DNA of 46,828 bases from a virus (IMGVR_UViG_3300042350_004247:1-46828); one strand, 5' to 3'. Counted from the first letter of the stretch, positions 17,546 through 24,229 are shown. Translations and numbers: made by a program. Notes: a model not told the origin generated them from the sequence alone.

Positions 17546-18676
17546 GAAAACAACATCCACAATCGCTTCAGCAGCTGAATTACTTAATTTGAATTCACGA
17601 TTAATATTATCTAATAAAAACTTTCTAACAATATCACCTTCTTTACCCGTTTTAAAATTAAGTCTCAACCCAGTACCAAACGATTTCCAATCTCGTTCCC
17701 ACATTATACTCTTAGTTCTTAGTAGTTTTAATAGTCCTTTAAGGTTGGAATTATTATTTGTATAGTAACTAGGTCTGAATTTAGTTGTGTGGAACATTTC
17801 ATTTAATAGGAATGCTATTGTTAATAATGTTGATTGATTTAGAACTAAATTAGACATCATTTCAAAACCTAATTTAATATTAGTTTCATCTTTACTAAAC
17901 AACATATCTCTAAGTGTTTGAAGATATTCATCATCCAATTCAATTCCTTCCTTATTCAATTCAACAAATAAGTCTTCATCAAAAACAAACTTAACATCAC
18001 CATTAATGATATCATCAATTTGACTACATATCAACATCATTAATTCAACTAATTTATTTTCTCTATATGTTTTGAAAATTATCCCTTCAGTTGTGTGTAT
18101 GTTATTATTATATATTTCTCTAACTCCCTGTTGTTTCTTTTCTAACTGTGGCCAATTAATACTTCCCATTCTACTAATATCCACATAGGCTATATTACTT
18201 TTATCCTTGCTATTACTTATGATATTTAAATTTGTCTCATCATTTGAATTATTTCTTTTATCAAAAATAGATGTAACTTGTTTATTAAGAAAATCTTCAT
18301 TAACAAATAAATGATTACCAAAATTTAATTTTCCAATTATATCATTAAAATAACCTTTATTTACTATAATAATATCTGCGGTATTTACTTTAGATGTCTT
18401 CTTAAAATTATTTTCTTTAATATATTCTTTTAATTTGAAACGTGGTATTTCACTTGCTCTAGAAGCATATACAATACAATTCTTTTTTATAATTTTATTA
18501 TTACTATTGCTAATTATTTTAATAGCATTTTTTAATTTAGTACTATCTACACTATTAATAAAATAATCTTCATTTCCCCAATAATGTGATGGTTTAAAAC
18601 CTATACCAGTTAAGGTTTTATTTGAATGATAACTGGACCATTCTCCAAAAGTGACTGATGTTATTCTGTTTAACAT
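17528..18676 (-). CDS. Unknown 382-aa protein of the MoxR-VWA module
   Basis: This protein is not recognised. It is Asn/Lys/Ile-rich with a mixed alpha/beta pattern, including ADIIIVNKGYFNDIIGKLNF around 105-125 and a helical C-terminal half. It sits immediately upstream of the VWA and MoxR genes and has the same type of promoter, so it may be the client or third component of that machine. No catalytic motif is obvious. Confidence 0.75.
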   Translation of the reverse strand: MLNRITSVTFGEWSSYHSNKTLTGIGFKPSHYWGNEDYFINSVDSTKLKNAIKIISNSNNKIIKKNCIVYASRASEIPRFKLKEYIKENNFKKTSKVNTADIIIVNKGYFNDIIGKLNFGNHLFVNEDFLNKQVTSIFDKRNNSNDETNLNIISNSKDKSNIAYVDISRMGSINWPQLEKKQQGVREIYNNNIHTTEGIIFKTYRENKLVELMMLICSQIDDIINGDVKFVFDEDLFVELNKEGIELDDEYLQTLRDMLFSKDETNIKLGFEMMSNLVLNQSTLLTIAFLLNEMFHTTKFRPSYYTNNNSNLKGLLKLLRTKSIMWERDWKSFGTGLRLNFKTGKEGDIVRKFLLDNINREFKLSNSAAEAIVDVVFSTEAK

Positions 18677-18693
18677 ATTTTTATATTTTATTT

Positions 18694-18719
18694 TAATTTA
18701 ATAATCGAATTGAGGTTAA
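18694..18719 (-). promoter_or_regulatory. TGACC-type promoter (copy 3, 382-aa gene)
   Basis: TTAACC, 13 nt, TAAATTA, a one-base variant with the standard spacing, just after the stop codon of the RadA-like gene. Confidence 0.6.
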
Positions 18720-18721
18720 AA

Positions 18722-19546
18722 TTATTCACTATCTTCTTCTTCATTTACAATTGAACCATAGTATATATGATCACTTTGTAACTCATAACCAAACTTCATA
18801 TCAACATTACCATTTCTATTCTTCATAAAGTTCATATATGTTCCACCACCATCACGATCACTTCTTCTTCTCATCTCCATCATTGCGTCTGTCATGTGTT
18901 TCAATTTATTTGAACCTACAAACTCACCTGATTTAGTTACTTGTTGAATTAATAAATGTGATGTGAATTTATCTTGTTTATTTTCACCTTTATTATTCTT
19001 AACACATAAATCAACTAACCATGATTCAGCTTGTTTACGATCCCATTTATTATCATCTCTAACACCTTCTATTATTTCAGCAATTGAATCTATTAATACT
19101 AAATCCCAACCCATATCCATAACTTGTTCAATAACATCTTTTGTATTATGTTCTAAATAATCAGACATAAACAATGTTTGTATTTGACCAAATTGTGGAA
19201 AACGTTGTGTATATTTAAACATTTGTTTTTTACCCATTTCACCTGAAATGAATAAACATTTTCTTCCACGATTTTGAACACCTGATAAAACATCTAATAG
19301 TACAGTTGTTTTACCTACTCCTGGATCCCCTATACACATAATATTTGTAGCACATGGAACACCACCTTCGTGTGATATTAAACTATCAATTGACATACCA
19401 GTTTTCATAGTTTCCATCATTCTTGGATCAATATCTAAATTATTCAATTTTATGATATCAAAACTAATTGGATTTGAAGTAGTAACTGTAAAATTTGCTA
19501 CTTGTTTTTTTGATGGTCTGCCTCTTTTTTTCATAATTGTGTTCAT
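18722..19546 (-). CDS. RadA/RecA-like P-loop ATPase
   Basis: This 274-aa protein has Walker A GDPGVGKTT (about 73-81), a GEMGKKQ segment, Walker B LVLIDS (about 149-154) and a stretch IQQVTKSGEFVGSNKLKHM followed by FMKNRNG. These follow the RadA/Sms and DnaB-like core, without the zinc finger or Lon-like domain of bacterial RadA. A role in recombination or as a helicase/branch-migration motor is likely. Start chosen at ATG 19546: the longer frame from 19591 begins at a TTG that is the -35 element of its own promoter. The N-terminus carries KKRGRPSKK, an AT-hook-like tail. Confidence 0.85.
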   Translation of the reverse strand: MNTIMKKRGRPSKKQVANFTVTTSNPISFDIIKLNNLDIDPRMMETMKTGMSIDSLISHEGGVPCATNIMCIGDPGVGKTTVLLDVLSGVQNRGRKCLFISGEMGKKQMFKYTQRFPQFGQIQTLFMSDYLEHNTKDVIEQVMDMGWDLVLIDSIAEIIEGVRDDNKWDRKQAESWLVDLCVKNNKGENKQDKFTSHLLIQQVTKSGEFVGSNKLKHMTDAMMEMRRRSDRDGGGTYMNFMKNRNGNVDMKFGYELQSDHIYYGSIVNEEEDSE

Positions 19547-19565
19547 ACTTTTTATTTTATCTAAT

Positions 19566-19591
19566 AAATTTAACGTGTCAGTCGCGGTCAA
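19566..19591 (-). promoter_or_regulatory. TGACC-type promoter (copy 4, RadA-like gene)
   Basis: TTGACC, 13 nt (GCGACTGACACGT), TAAATTT. The ATG at 19546 is 19 nt past the -10 box. The TTG of the -35 opens a false N-terminal extension of 15 codons. Confidence 0.8.
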
Positions 19592-19595
19592 TCAA

Positions 19596-19655
19596 TTATT
19601 TATTTTCACTTAATAAACTATACATCAACAAAAACCATAATATTATAATAACCAT
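19596..19655 (-). CDS. 19-aa hydrophobic peptide
   Basis: The frame encodes MVIIILWFLLMYSLLSENK, a single membrane segment. It lies between promoter copies 5 and 4, starts 24 nt after the -10 box of copy 5, and stops just before the next -35 element. This is the same layout as other promoter-gene units here, which supports it despite its length. Confidence 0.4.
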   Translation of the reverse strand: MVIIILWFLLMYSLLSENK

Positions 19656-19679
19656 ATCTCTTATTTCTTATTATATAAT

Positions 19680-19705
19680 AAAGATAGCAAGGGAGTCCGG
19701 GTCAA
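19680..19705 (-). promoter_or_regulatory. TGACC-type promoter (copy 5, in inverted repeat)
   Basis: TTGACC, 13 nt, TATCTTT. The -35 lies within the hairpin at 19691-19720 and shares 18 nt with copy 6. Confidence 0.7.
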
Positions 19706-19720
19706 TAAAGCCGAACTCCC
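19691..19720. repeat. Inverted repeat containing promoter copy 5
   Basis: GGGAGT pairs with ACTCCC and CGG with CCG, leaving a 10-nt loop. The hairpin could be an operator or a transcript-end structure; no strong T-tract follows on either strand. Confidence 0.7.
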
Positions 19721-19741
19721 GAAGATTCACCAAATTGTGAT

Positions 19742-19767
19742 AAAGTTATCAAAGGAGTCCGGGTCAA
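19742..19767 (-). promoter_or_regulatory. TGACC-type promoter (copy 6, in inverted repeat)
   Basis: TTGACC, 13 nt, TAACTTT. It is 62 nt from copy 5, points the same way and has no ATG of its own before copy 5, so the two form a tandem pair. Confidence 0.65.
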
Positions 19768-19780
19768 TAAAACCCGACTC
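19755..19780. repeat. Inverted repeat containing promoter copy 6
   Basis: GAGT pairs with ACTC and CGGGT with ACCCG around loop CAATAAA, with one bulged C. The left arm and loop (18 nt) are identical to those of the hairpin at 19691. Confidence 0.7.
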
Positions 19781-19801
19781 TCTCTTATAAAACGTTATAA
19801 A

Positions 19802-19993
19802 TTAATTATTTAGAAATTTATATGTACTATAATCATACTGTTTAATTATATCCATCGCGTTTATTATAGAAGATCTATCCTGATATGATTGAGATACATT
19901 TAATTCTTTCATCCATATTTGAAAGTTTTTATCTCCCATTGTTTTGTTTCTTTCTTTTTCGATTTGTTCTAATCGTTCAACTGTAATGTTCAT
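19802..19993 (-). CDS. Small helical protein
   Basis: This 63-aa protein (MNITVERLEQIEKERNKTMG...) is not recognised; it is helical and charged. The start at 19993 is chosen because a leader with TTAAAGGTT directly precedes the ATG, as before other genes here. The longer frame from 20041 would overlap the neighbouring 54-aa gene. Confidence 0.65.
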   Translation of the reverse strand: MNITVERLEQIEKERNKTMGDKNFQIWMKELNVSQSYQDRSSIINAMDIIKQYDYSTYKFLNN

Positions 19994-20009
19994 AACCTTT
20001 AATTTTAAA

Positions 20010-20174
20010 TTAAGAAAATAAATACTCAGCACACTCTGCATGCCTAGACATATTCATGTCATTAAAAACTTCAGTTACAACTGTTGGATTAGATATTTTA
20101 GTTAATTCTAAAACTTCTCTAACTACTGTAGATCCAAATACAGCTACTAGACAATACATTTTATTTAAATCCAT
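20010..20174 (-). CDS. 54-aa protein of unknown function
   Basis: The frame encodes MDLNKMYCLVAVFGSTVVRE ... ending AEYLFS, with a mildly hydrophobic centre. It sits in the only frame without stops in this gap, begins after an A/T-rich leader and ends 16 nt before the next gene start. No family recognised. Confidence 0.55.
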   Translation of the reverse strand: MDLNKMYCLVAVFGSTVVREVLELTKISNPTVVTEVFNDMNMSRHAECAEYLFS

Positions 20175-20186
20175 GTTATTAAATTT

Positions 20187-20321
20187 TTATTCGTAAATTG
20201 TTATTGAACCGTCTTTATTTAACTTTAATCGTGATCGATGATATTTAGGCTTTTTACCTTTATATTTCACAATTATAATCTTTGGTTCTTCTGGTTTATT
20301 ATTTTTTAAGTTGTTCTTCAC
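20187..20321 (-). CDS. Short basic protein, GTG start
   Basis: A 44-codon frame with many Lys and Pro (NKPEEPKIIIVKYKGKKPKY, then a RLKLNKDGSITIYE end) follows the 74-aa gene. No ATG is available; GTG at 20321, which overlaps the upstream gene end, is the best start. The strand-turn-strand ending looks protein-like. Uncertain. Confidence 0.4.
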   Translation of the reverse strand: MKNNLKNNKPEEPKIIIVKYKGKKPKYHRSRLKLNKDGSITIYE

Positions 20322-20523
20322 AAAATTCAATTAATTTTTTAGCTGTTTCTGATTCAATATCTAATTCTTCTTCATCACTATTCATGATTATCCAATCATT
20401 AGTCAATTCTCCTTCAGCAAAGTGAATCCAATATTCTTCTCCTTTCCAATCAATTAACCATTTTCCAGTTATATATTGAGCATAATCAATTACTTGCATT
20501 TCCATAAACTTATTTTTTAACAT
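20299..20523 (-). CDS. Small acidic protein
   Basis: This 74-aa protein has a Trp-rich beta pattern (ITGKWLIDWKGEEYWIHFAE) and an acidic helical tail. It overlaps the upstream gene by seven bases. A later in-frame ATG (residue 7) is an alternative start. No family recognised. Confidence 0.65.
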   Translation of the reverse strand: MLKNKFMEMQVIDYAQYITGKWLIDWKGEEYWIHFAEGELTNDWIIMNSDEEELDIESETAKKLIEFCEEQLKK

Positions 20524-20708
20524 ATATAATATTCCTTTAACATATCACTTTCAATAAGTTGCTTAATTTGTTTTTTAAGCTCCTCATAATCAGCAGGTTT
20601 AGCTATCTGCCAAATTTCTAAAGTAGTATCAACGTGATCATCTTCTTGAAATATCTTAACACAAACCTGTTTACCTAAACATTCTTCTAATGTATAATCA
20701 AAATCCAT
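20517..20708 (-). CDS. Small acidic protein
   Basis: This 63-aa protein (MDFDYTLEECLGKQVCVKIF...) has a beta-like N-terminal half and a helical C-terminal half. It overlaps the next gene, so the two are probably made together. Function unknown. Confidence 0.65.
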   Translation of the reverse strand: MDFDYTLEECLGKQVCVKIFQEDDHVDTTLEIWQIAKPADYEELKKQIKQLIESDMLKEYYIC

Positions 20709-20730
20709 AATCTTTATTTTATTTTTATTA

Positions 20731-20964
20731 TTAACGAATTCTTCTTACATCTGCTACTTTTGGTTTAGCATCATCAATATCCTTCTTAGCTCTACTTTCA
20801 GCATTCTTACGTTCCCAATATTTAAATTGTTCTGCAAGTGGTAACATTGTGGGTTCAAAATCTGGATGAGTCTCACTCATTTCTTGTTTGTTACGCTTAG
20901 CTGTTTTTTCAAACTTACTAATCATTCTTTCTTGGTCGGAGTTCTTGTCGTAATAAAATCCCAT
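20731..20964 (-). CDS. Small charged helical protein
   Basis: This 77-aa protein is rich in Lys, Glu and Arg, with no membrane segment or recognised motif. It is preceded by promoter copy 7 and leads the short operon with the 63- and 74-aa genes. Confidence 0.65.
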   Translation of the reverse strand: MGFYYDKNSDQERMISKFEKTAKRNKQEMSETHPDFEPTMLPLAEQFKYWERKNAESRAKKDIDDAKPKVADVRRIR

Positions 20965-20989
20965 ACTTTTTTAATTTTTATTTATGATT

Positions 20990-21015
20990 AAAGATAATAA
21001 ATTAATTTCGGTTAA
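20990..21015 (-). promoter_or_regulatory. TGACC-type promoter (copy 7)
   Basis: TTAACC, 13 nt, TATCTTT; a one-base variant at standard spacing that overlaps the last codons of the 83-aa gene. Confidence 0.6.
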
Positions 21016-21263
21016 TAATCTCCATATCTAGCAAAGGCACGCTTAAAATTCATTTCATGATTCAGCTTATCTTCTTTAAGTCGCTCCTTAAGCCATTCTT
21101 GATATTTAGCTAACTTATAAACCTCCTCACTAATCTTATCACTTAACAAATTTAAACGTTCACTCATACCAGGACTAAAATCTCTACGATTAATAGTCTC
21201 AACACAATAATACAAATCATTCAATTCTTGTTGACTAAGTTCTATTCCGACTTTTTTGCTCAT
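21012..21263 (-). CDS. Helical 83-aa protein
   Basis: The protein (MSKKVGIELSQQELNDLYYC...) is helical with a regular charged pattern and ends in a basic-aromatic tail. It has its own promoter. No family recognised. Confidence 0.68.
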   Translation of the reverse strand: MSKKVGIELSQQELNDLYYCVETINRRDFSPGMSERLNLLSDKISEEVYKLAKYQEWLKERLKEDKLNHEMNFKRAFARYGDY

Positions 21264-21281
21264 GTTTTCTTATTTATATAT

Positions 21282-21307
21282 GAATATACTAAACTAATTA
21301 GGGTCAA
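21282..21307 (-). promoter_or_regulatory. TGACC-type promoter (copy 8)
   Basis: TTGACC, 13 nt, TATATTC, then 3 nt and TATAAATA. It lies directly after the stop codon of the 47-aa gene. Confidence 0.78.
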
Positions 21308-21451
21308 TTAAACATAAAACGTAACTAAATATTTACCATTTGGTGTTTTTCTATAACCAGCTTTAATTTTAGCAGCTGCTAATTTTGCTAACACCTCAGC
21401 TAATTCTTCTTGAGTATCAATTAACTTTCTAAATTCTTTAACGTTTATCAT
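21308..21451 (-). CDS. 47-aa protein
   Basis: The frame encodes MINVKEFRKLIDTQEELAEV, a helix, then a basic beta-like end (GYRKTPNGKYLVTFYV). It is framed by promoter copy 9 upstream and copy 8 downstream, the same unit layout as its neighbours, which supports it as a gene. Confidence 0.6.
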   Translation of the reverse strand: MINVKEFRKLIDTQEELAEVLAKLAAAKIKAGYRKTPNGKYLVTFYV

Positions 21452-21470
21452 AACTTTTTATTTATATAGT

Positions 21471-21496
21471 AAATATAGTAAATTAATTTGGGTCAG
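21471..21496 (-). promoter_or_regulatory. TGACC-type promoter (copy 9)
   Basis: CTGACC, 13 nt, TATATTT, then 4 nt and TATAAATA; the -35 overlaps the end of the 71-aa gene. Confidence 0.75.
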
Positions 21497-21708
21497 TTGG
21501 ATTTAGCGTTTTTTCTTGGTTTTTTAACCATACTACCACTCACCTCACTCACAAGTGAAGGTATTGTTTGACCAACTCCAAGTTGTGTTTTAAACCATAT
21601 CAAACCATCCTCCACTTTAATCACTTGATATTGGGTTTCATCTTTCGCGATTTTAATCCACGAGTTAATAGGTATATCCATATTAAGCGGCTTTTTTATT
21701 GTTAACAA
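21493..21708 (-). CDS. Small SH3-like basic protein
   Basis: This 71-aa protein has a beta pattern (INSWIKIAKDETQYQVIKVE) suggestive of a small barrel and a basic KKPRKNAK tail that could touch nucleic acid. It overlaps the upstream gene by 26 bases, so it is likely co-expressed from promoter copy 10. Confidence 0.65.
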   Translation of the reverse strand: MLTIKKPLNMDIPINSWIKIAKDETQYQVIKVEDGLIWFKTQLGVGQTIPSLVSEVSGSMVKKPRKNAKSN

Positions 21709-22129
21709 ATGATTTACAAGCGTGTGTTTTCGCGTTTACTTGATTCCAAATGTTCCAATCAATCATTTTTGAAAATGCCTGGTGCATATCACCTACAGTT
21801 ATACTTTCTAAAATTGCCTTATCAATTGAATACCATTTACCACCTTTAGTTGTCAACACATGAAACCAATATGATCTACCTGATATTAATCTTTCAACTT
21901 CAACTACAGTTGTGTGTTTAGATATATACCAAGCTAAATCTTTACCCGCACAACTTACATCTTTAATACATTGAAAACCTGCTTTTGCTTTTGCGGTCAT
22001 TCTAAAATTGTAAACAATATCTTCTTTTAATAAATTTGACACACTAATATCCTGACCATTGATTCTAATTGAACCGTAAAAAATATCACTTGTTAAATTT
22101 CCGGTGTTTACTTTGATTAAATTTTCCAT
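21683..22129 (-). CDS. 148-aa protein of unknown function
   Basis: The protein has alternating beta strands (IFYGSIRINGQDISVSNLLK) and a C-terminal helical, Trp-containing segment. Three Cys residues (two at about 54-60, one near 138) may be structural. No family recognised. It has promoter copy 10. Confidence 0.68.
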   Translation of the reverse strand: MENLIKVNTGNLTSDIFYGSIRINGQDISVSNLLKEDIVYNFRMTAKAKAGFQCIKDVSCAGKDLAWYISKHTTVVEVERLISGRSYWFHVLTTKGGKWYSIDKAILESITVGDMHQAFSKMIDWNIWNQVNAKTHACKSFVNNKKAA

Positions 22130-22153
22130 AACTTTTAATTTTTATTTATATCT

Positions 22154-22179
22154 AAATATAGTAATTAAGTTGCGGTCAA
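22154..22179 (-). promoter_or_regulatory. TGACC-type promoter (copy 10)
   Basis: TTGACC, 13 nt (GCAACTTAATTAC), TATATTT, then 3 nt and TATAAATA. Confidence 0.82.
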
Positions 22180-22407
22180 TTACCTATAGTGTATAGTTAC
22201 CCTTGTACACTTATACCCATATGAAACTGTTTCATATAATTTGACATCTAATGTTGGGTCAAGTGATTTGATATAGTTAAAAACTTCTACTGCATTAATA
22301 ACCCTGATTTTAATTCGGCGGGTGCCGGATTTATAAAGGTCATTGTAAAACGCAAAATTTTCTCCAAATTTGTTTCTTAAAACAGGTCTTAATGTTTTCC
22401 AATTCAT
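22180..22407 (-). CDS. 75-aa basic protein
   Basis: The protein (MNWKTLRPVLRNKFGENFAF...) has a ferredoxin-like alternation of strands and helices and ends CTRVTIHYR. It is basic. Function unknown. The stop is one base from promoter copy 10. Confidence 0.65.
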   Translation of the reverse strand: MNWKTLRPVLRNKFGENFAFYNDLYKSGTRRIKIRVINAVEVFNYIKSLDPTLDVKLYETVSYGYKCTRVTIHYR

Positions 22408-22430
22408 AATCTTAATTTTTTATTATAATT

Positions 22431-22456
22431 AAATATAGTAAACAAGTTGCGGTCAA
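22431..22456 (-). promoter_or_regulatory. TGACC-type promoter (copy 11)
   Basis: TTGACC, 13 nt (GCAACTTGTTTAC), TATATTT. The second box is shortened to TATAATA. Confidence 0.82.
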
Positions 22457-22681
22457 TTAACAACCGGCCATTATTTCATTATGCTCATCAATCTGGATTT
22501 GAATATGCCTAAATGAATCATAATTGTATGTAGTATCAAACCACTTACTATTATCATCCCAACCTTTGGGAAACATAGGTGCCAAATCACTATCGGTAAC
22601 TTTTGGGTTAATTAATTTGATAATCGCATCAAAATGGTTTTTTGGTAAACTCACTAAACTCTCTAATTTTTCTTTATACAT
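22457..22681 (-). CDS. 74-aa protein of unknown function
   Basis: The protein contains a Trp/Asp-rich centre (FPKGWDDNSKWFDTTYNYDS) and a short helical end. No family recognised. It has promoter copy 12 and ends where copy 11 begins. Confidence 0.65.
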   Translation of the reverse strand: MYKEKLESLVSLPKNHFDAIIKLINPKVTDSDLAPMFPKGWDDNSKWFDTTYNYDSFRHIQIQIDEHNEIMAGC

Positions 22682-22704
22682 AACTCTTAATTTTTATTAT
22701 ACCT

Positions 22705-22730
22705 AAATATACTGAACTAGTCGCGGTCAT
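22705..22730 (-). promoter_or_regulatory. TGACC-type promoter (copy 12)
   Basis: ATGACC, 13 nt (GCGACTAGTTCAG), TATATTT. The -35 encodes part of the N-D-R-D C-terminus of the upstream gene. Confidence 0.78.
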
Positions 22731-22875
22731 TCTTCCATTTCTTAGCACCATCCTTAGATAGTTGTTTTTTCTTATCTGTGACTACTTTAGATGTAAATCT
22801 TCCATCATACGCTCCTTGGCTGACCATATCTCGGCGCTTAAAACTTAACTCAATATTTTTACTCTTATTTTTCAT
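22717..22875 (-). CDS. 52-aa highly basic protein
   Basis: The start at 22875 (MKNKSKNIELSFKRRDMVSQ) is chosen because a longer frame to 22941 would run through promoter copy 13. The protein is rich in Lys and Arg and could bind nucleic acid. No family recognised. Confidence 0.6.
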   Translation of the reverse strand: MKNKSKNIELSFKRRDMVSQGAYDGRFTSKVVTDKKKQLSKDGAKKWKNDRD

Positions 22876-22881
22876 ATAATT

Positions 22882-22907
22882 AAATATAGCTAATGAGTCG
22901 CGGTCAG
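22882..22907 (-). promoter_or_regulatory. TGACC-type promoter (copy 13)
   Basis: CTGACC, 13 nt (GCGACTCATTAGC), TATATTT, only 6 nt before the ATG at 22875. The leader is therefore very short, unlike the other copies. Confidence 0.72.
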
Positions 22908-22957
22908 TAAAATAGCCGACCATAATTGGCCGGCTATACACAGTATAAAAATTTATA

Positions 22958-23065
22958 CTATCTAAATTGCTTTAATATCGCGTTGTTTTGATCAATACGC
23001 TTCTTATGCTTCTTACCATTCTGTCTGGATTTCATTGGACGCCAAGTGTGTTTCGCTTTAGCCAT
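22958..23065 (-). CDS. 35-aa basic peptide
   Basis: The frame encodes MAKAKHTWRPMKSRQNGKKH plus 15 more residues, with 13 Lys/Arg. Such peptides can bind RNA or DNA. No canonical promoter precedes it; a CATAAATAT box lies 15 nt before the ATG. Confidence 0.5.
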   Translation of the reverse strand: MAKAKHTWRPMKSRQNGKKHKKRIDQNNAILKQFR

Positions 23066-23302
23066 GATTATTAATTTGGCATAAATATATACTTTCTCGT
23101 CGATGTAAAAATCCTAAAAAGAAGAGATTTATAATATTGAGTACTTGTGATGAAAATGGTTATATATAAGTATATATGCGTCGATGCGGAGATCTGTTTA
23201 AGATCGGTGAATACAGCCCCTTTTTACACGGGTCAACCACTGACGTCGATGGACCTCTATTACCGGGGGTCCTCTAACATCCCTTCACCTCTAACACCCG
23301 CG
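23066..23302. other. Non-coding repeat-bearing segment (237 nt)
   Basis: No gene is supported here. It is richer in G and C than its surroundings. It holds three copies of CGTCGATG (23098, 23179, 23244), two copies of CCTCTAACA (23271, 23288; a third at 23320 lies in the next gene), a short GATCT/AGATC hairpin near 23190-23205 and a GGACC/GGTCC inverted repeat near 23250-23272. It may be a regulatory or origin-like site, or an untranslated RNA region. Confidence 0.5.
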
Positions 23303-23548
23303 TTAGAAATCTTCTTCTGCCTCTAACATCTCATCTATATCTAATGATCTCTCATATACACCAGCATCGATATCACCAATTAGTGTTTCCATTTCGTTTA
23401 ATGCCGATTCGAGTTTAGATACTACACCATGATAGCTATCATCAATCAAAGCCTGGTTATCAGTGTTTCTTAGTTCACCGTCTAGATTCTCATATAGCTC
23501 CTGTAGTTCAGCTTTCATCTCGTTGAGTTGTTGCTTAAGTTGATCCAT
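23303..23548 (-). CDS. Acidic helical protein
   Basis: This 81-aa protein (MDQLKQQLNEMKAELQELYE...) is strongly acidic and coiled-coil-like throughout and ends EMLEAEEDF. Acidic small helical phage proteins can mimic DNA, but there is no specific evidence for that here. Function unknown. Confidence 0.68.
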   Translation of the reverse strand: MDQLKQQLNEMKAELQELYENLDGELRNTDNQALIDDSYHGVVSKLESALNEMETLIGDIDAGVYERSLDIDEMLEAEEDF

Positions 23549-23635
23549 TGTATTATTTTTGCTTATACATATGTTAAATAAAAATTGGGAGTAGCACCAA
23601 CACCACCCCCAAGCGTGAACACTTGTTCCCCGTCT

Positions 23636-23869
23636 TTAGATTGTCTCGTCAGCCGTCACTTCAGCCTTAGGCGCCTTAGACTTAACAGTCTTCGTTTTAG
23701 CTACTACATCCACCTGGATTGTAACTGGATTCTTTGGACGGCCACGTTGTATTGTTCCGCCAGCTGCTACTTTAGCTGCACGCATCGCTAATACTGCCTG
23801 GCGCTTAGAACCTTCTACTGTTGGACGACCACGCTTTACTGATACTGTTTCTGTGTTTGTTTTAGACAT
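23636..23869 (-). CDS. AT-hook-like DNA-binding protein
   Basis: This 77-aa basic protein has two AT-hook-like motifs, KRGRP (about 12-16) and QRGRPKNP (about 41-48), both with the central Arg-Gly-Arg-Pro that inserts into the minor groove of AT-rich DNA. In a genome this AT-rich it could act as a nucleoid-like or promoter-silencing protein. The start at 23869 follows promoter copy 14; the 24-codon extension from TTG 23941 is the promoter. Confidence 0.72.
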   Translation of the reverse strand: MSKTNTETVSVKRGRPTVEGSKRQAVLAMRAAKVAAGGTIQRGRPKNPVTIQVDVVAKTKTVKSKAPKAEVTADETI

Positions 23870-23915
23870 AACCTTGATTTTTATTGTTTGTGTTATTAAA
23901 TACTTATTTATAATT

Positions 23916-23941
23916 AAATATACTATTCGTTTTCGGGTCAA
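23916..23941 (-). promoter_or_regulatory. TGACC-type promoter (copy 14)
   Basis: TTGACC, 13 nt (CGAAAACGAATAG), TATATTT, then 3 nt and TATAAATA. Its leader to the ATG is longer (46 nt) than usual. Confidence 0.78.
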
Positions 23942-23946
23942 TCAAA

Positions 23947-24207
23947 TTAATCAACGTGCGCTTCATAATCTGGAATGAATTGTATATGTGTTGCTATATC
24001 ACACTCCATTGCTCTGAACAAATCAATTGTTCCATATATGCGTTCGAATATCTCTTCTACTATATCTGTTCTGATCATACCATCCACTGTCCACGTATGT
24101 GAACTAAACTTATCTAATAATATGCTCGCTATGTCTTCATAGTCTCTATTTGTTAACCACTCGCATATTTGATTTAAATCCATCCTATTATTTGTGTAAC
24201 CGTTCAT
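23947..24207 (-). CDS. 86-aa acidic protein
   Basis: The protein (MNGYTNNRMDLNQICEWLTN...) is helical and acidic; ATG at residue 9 is an alternative start. Codons are richer in C and G than in most nearby genes. Function unknown. It has promoter copy 15. Confidence 0.65.
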   Translation of the reverse strand: MNGYTNNRMDLNQICEWLTNRDYEDIASILLDKFSSHTWTVDGMIRTDIVEEIFERIYGTIDLFRAMECDIATHIQFIPDYEAHVD

Positions 24208-24229
24208 ATTTTAAATTTTTATTATAATT

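Noticed and set aside
19671-19730. A 19-codon frame with GTG start between the tandem promoters
   Set aside because: Most of its codons are the promoter sequence itself (copy 5), so it looks like an artefact of the repeated element.
22876-22941. N-terminal extension of the 52-aa gene to an ATG at 22941
   Set aside because: The extension is the translated sequence of promoter copy 13 and would place the start upstream of the promoter.
23231-23256. TTGACCC near 23231 as another promoter of the 21-copy family
   Set aside because: The -10 position 13 nt further reads GCTGTAT, which does not fit TAnnTTT.
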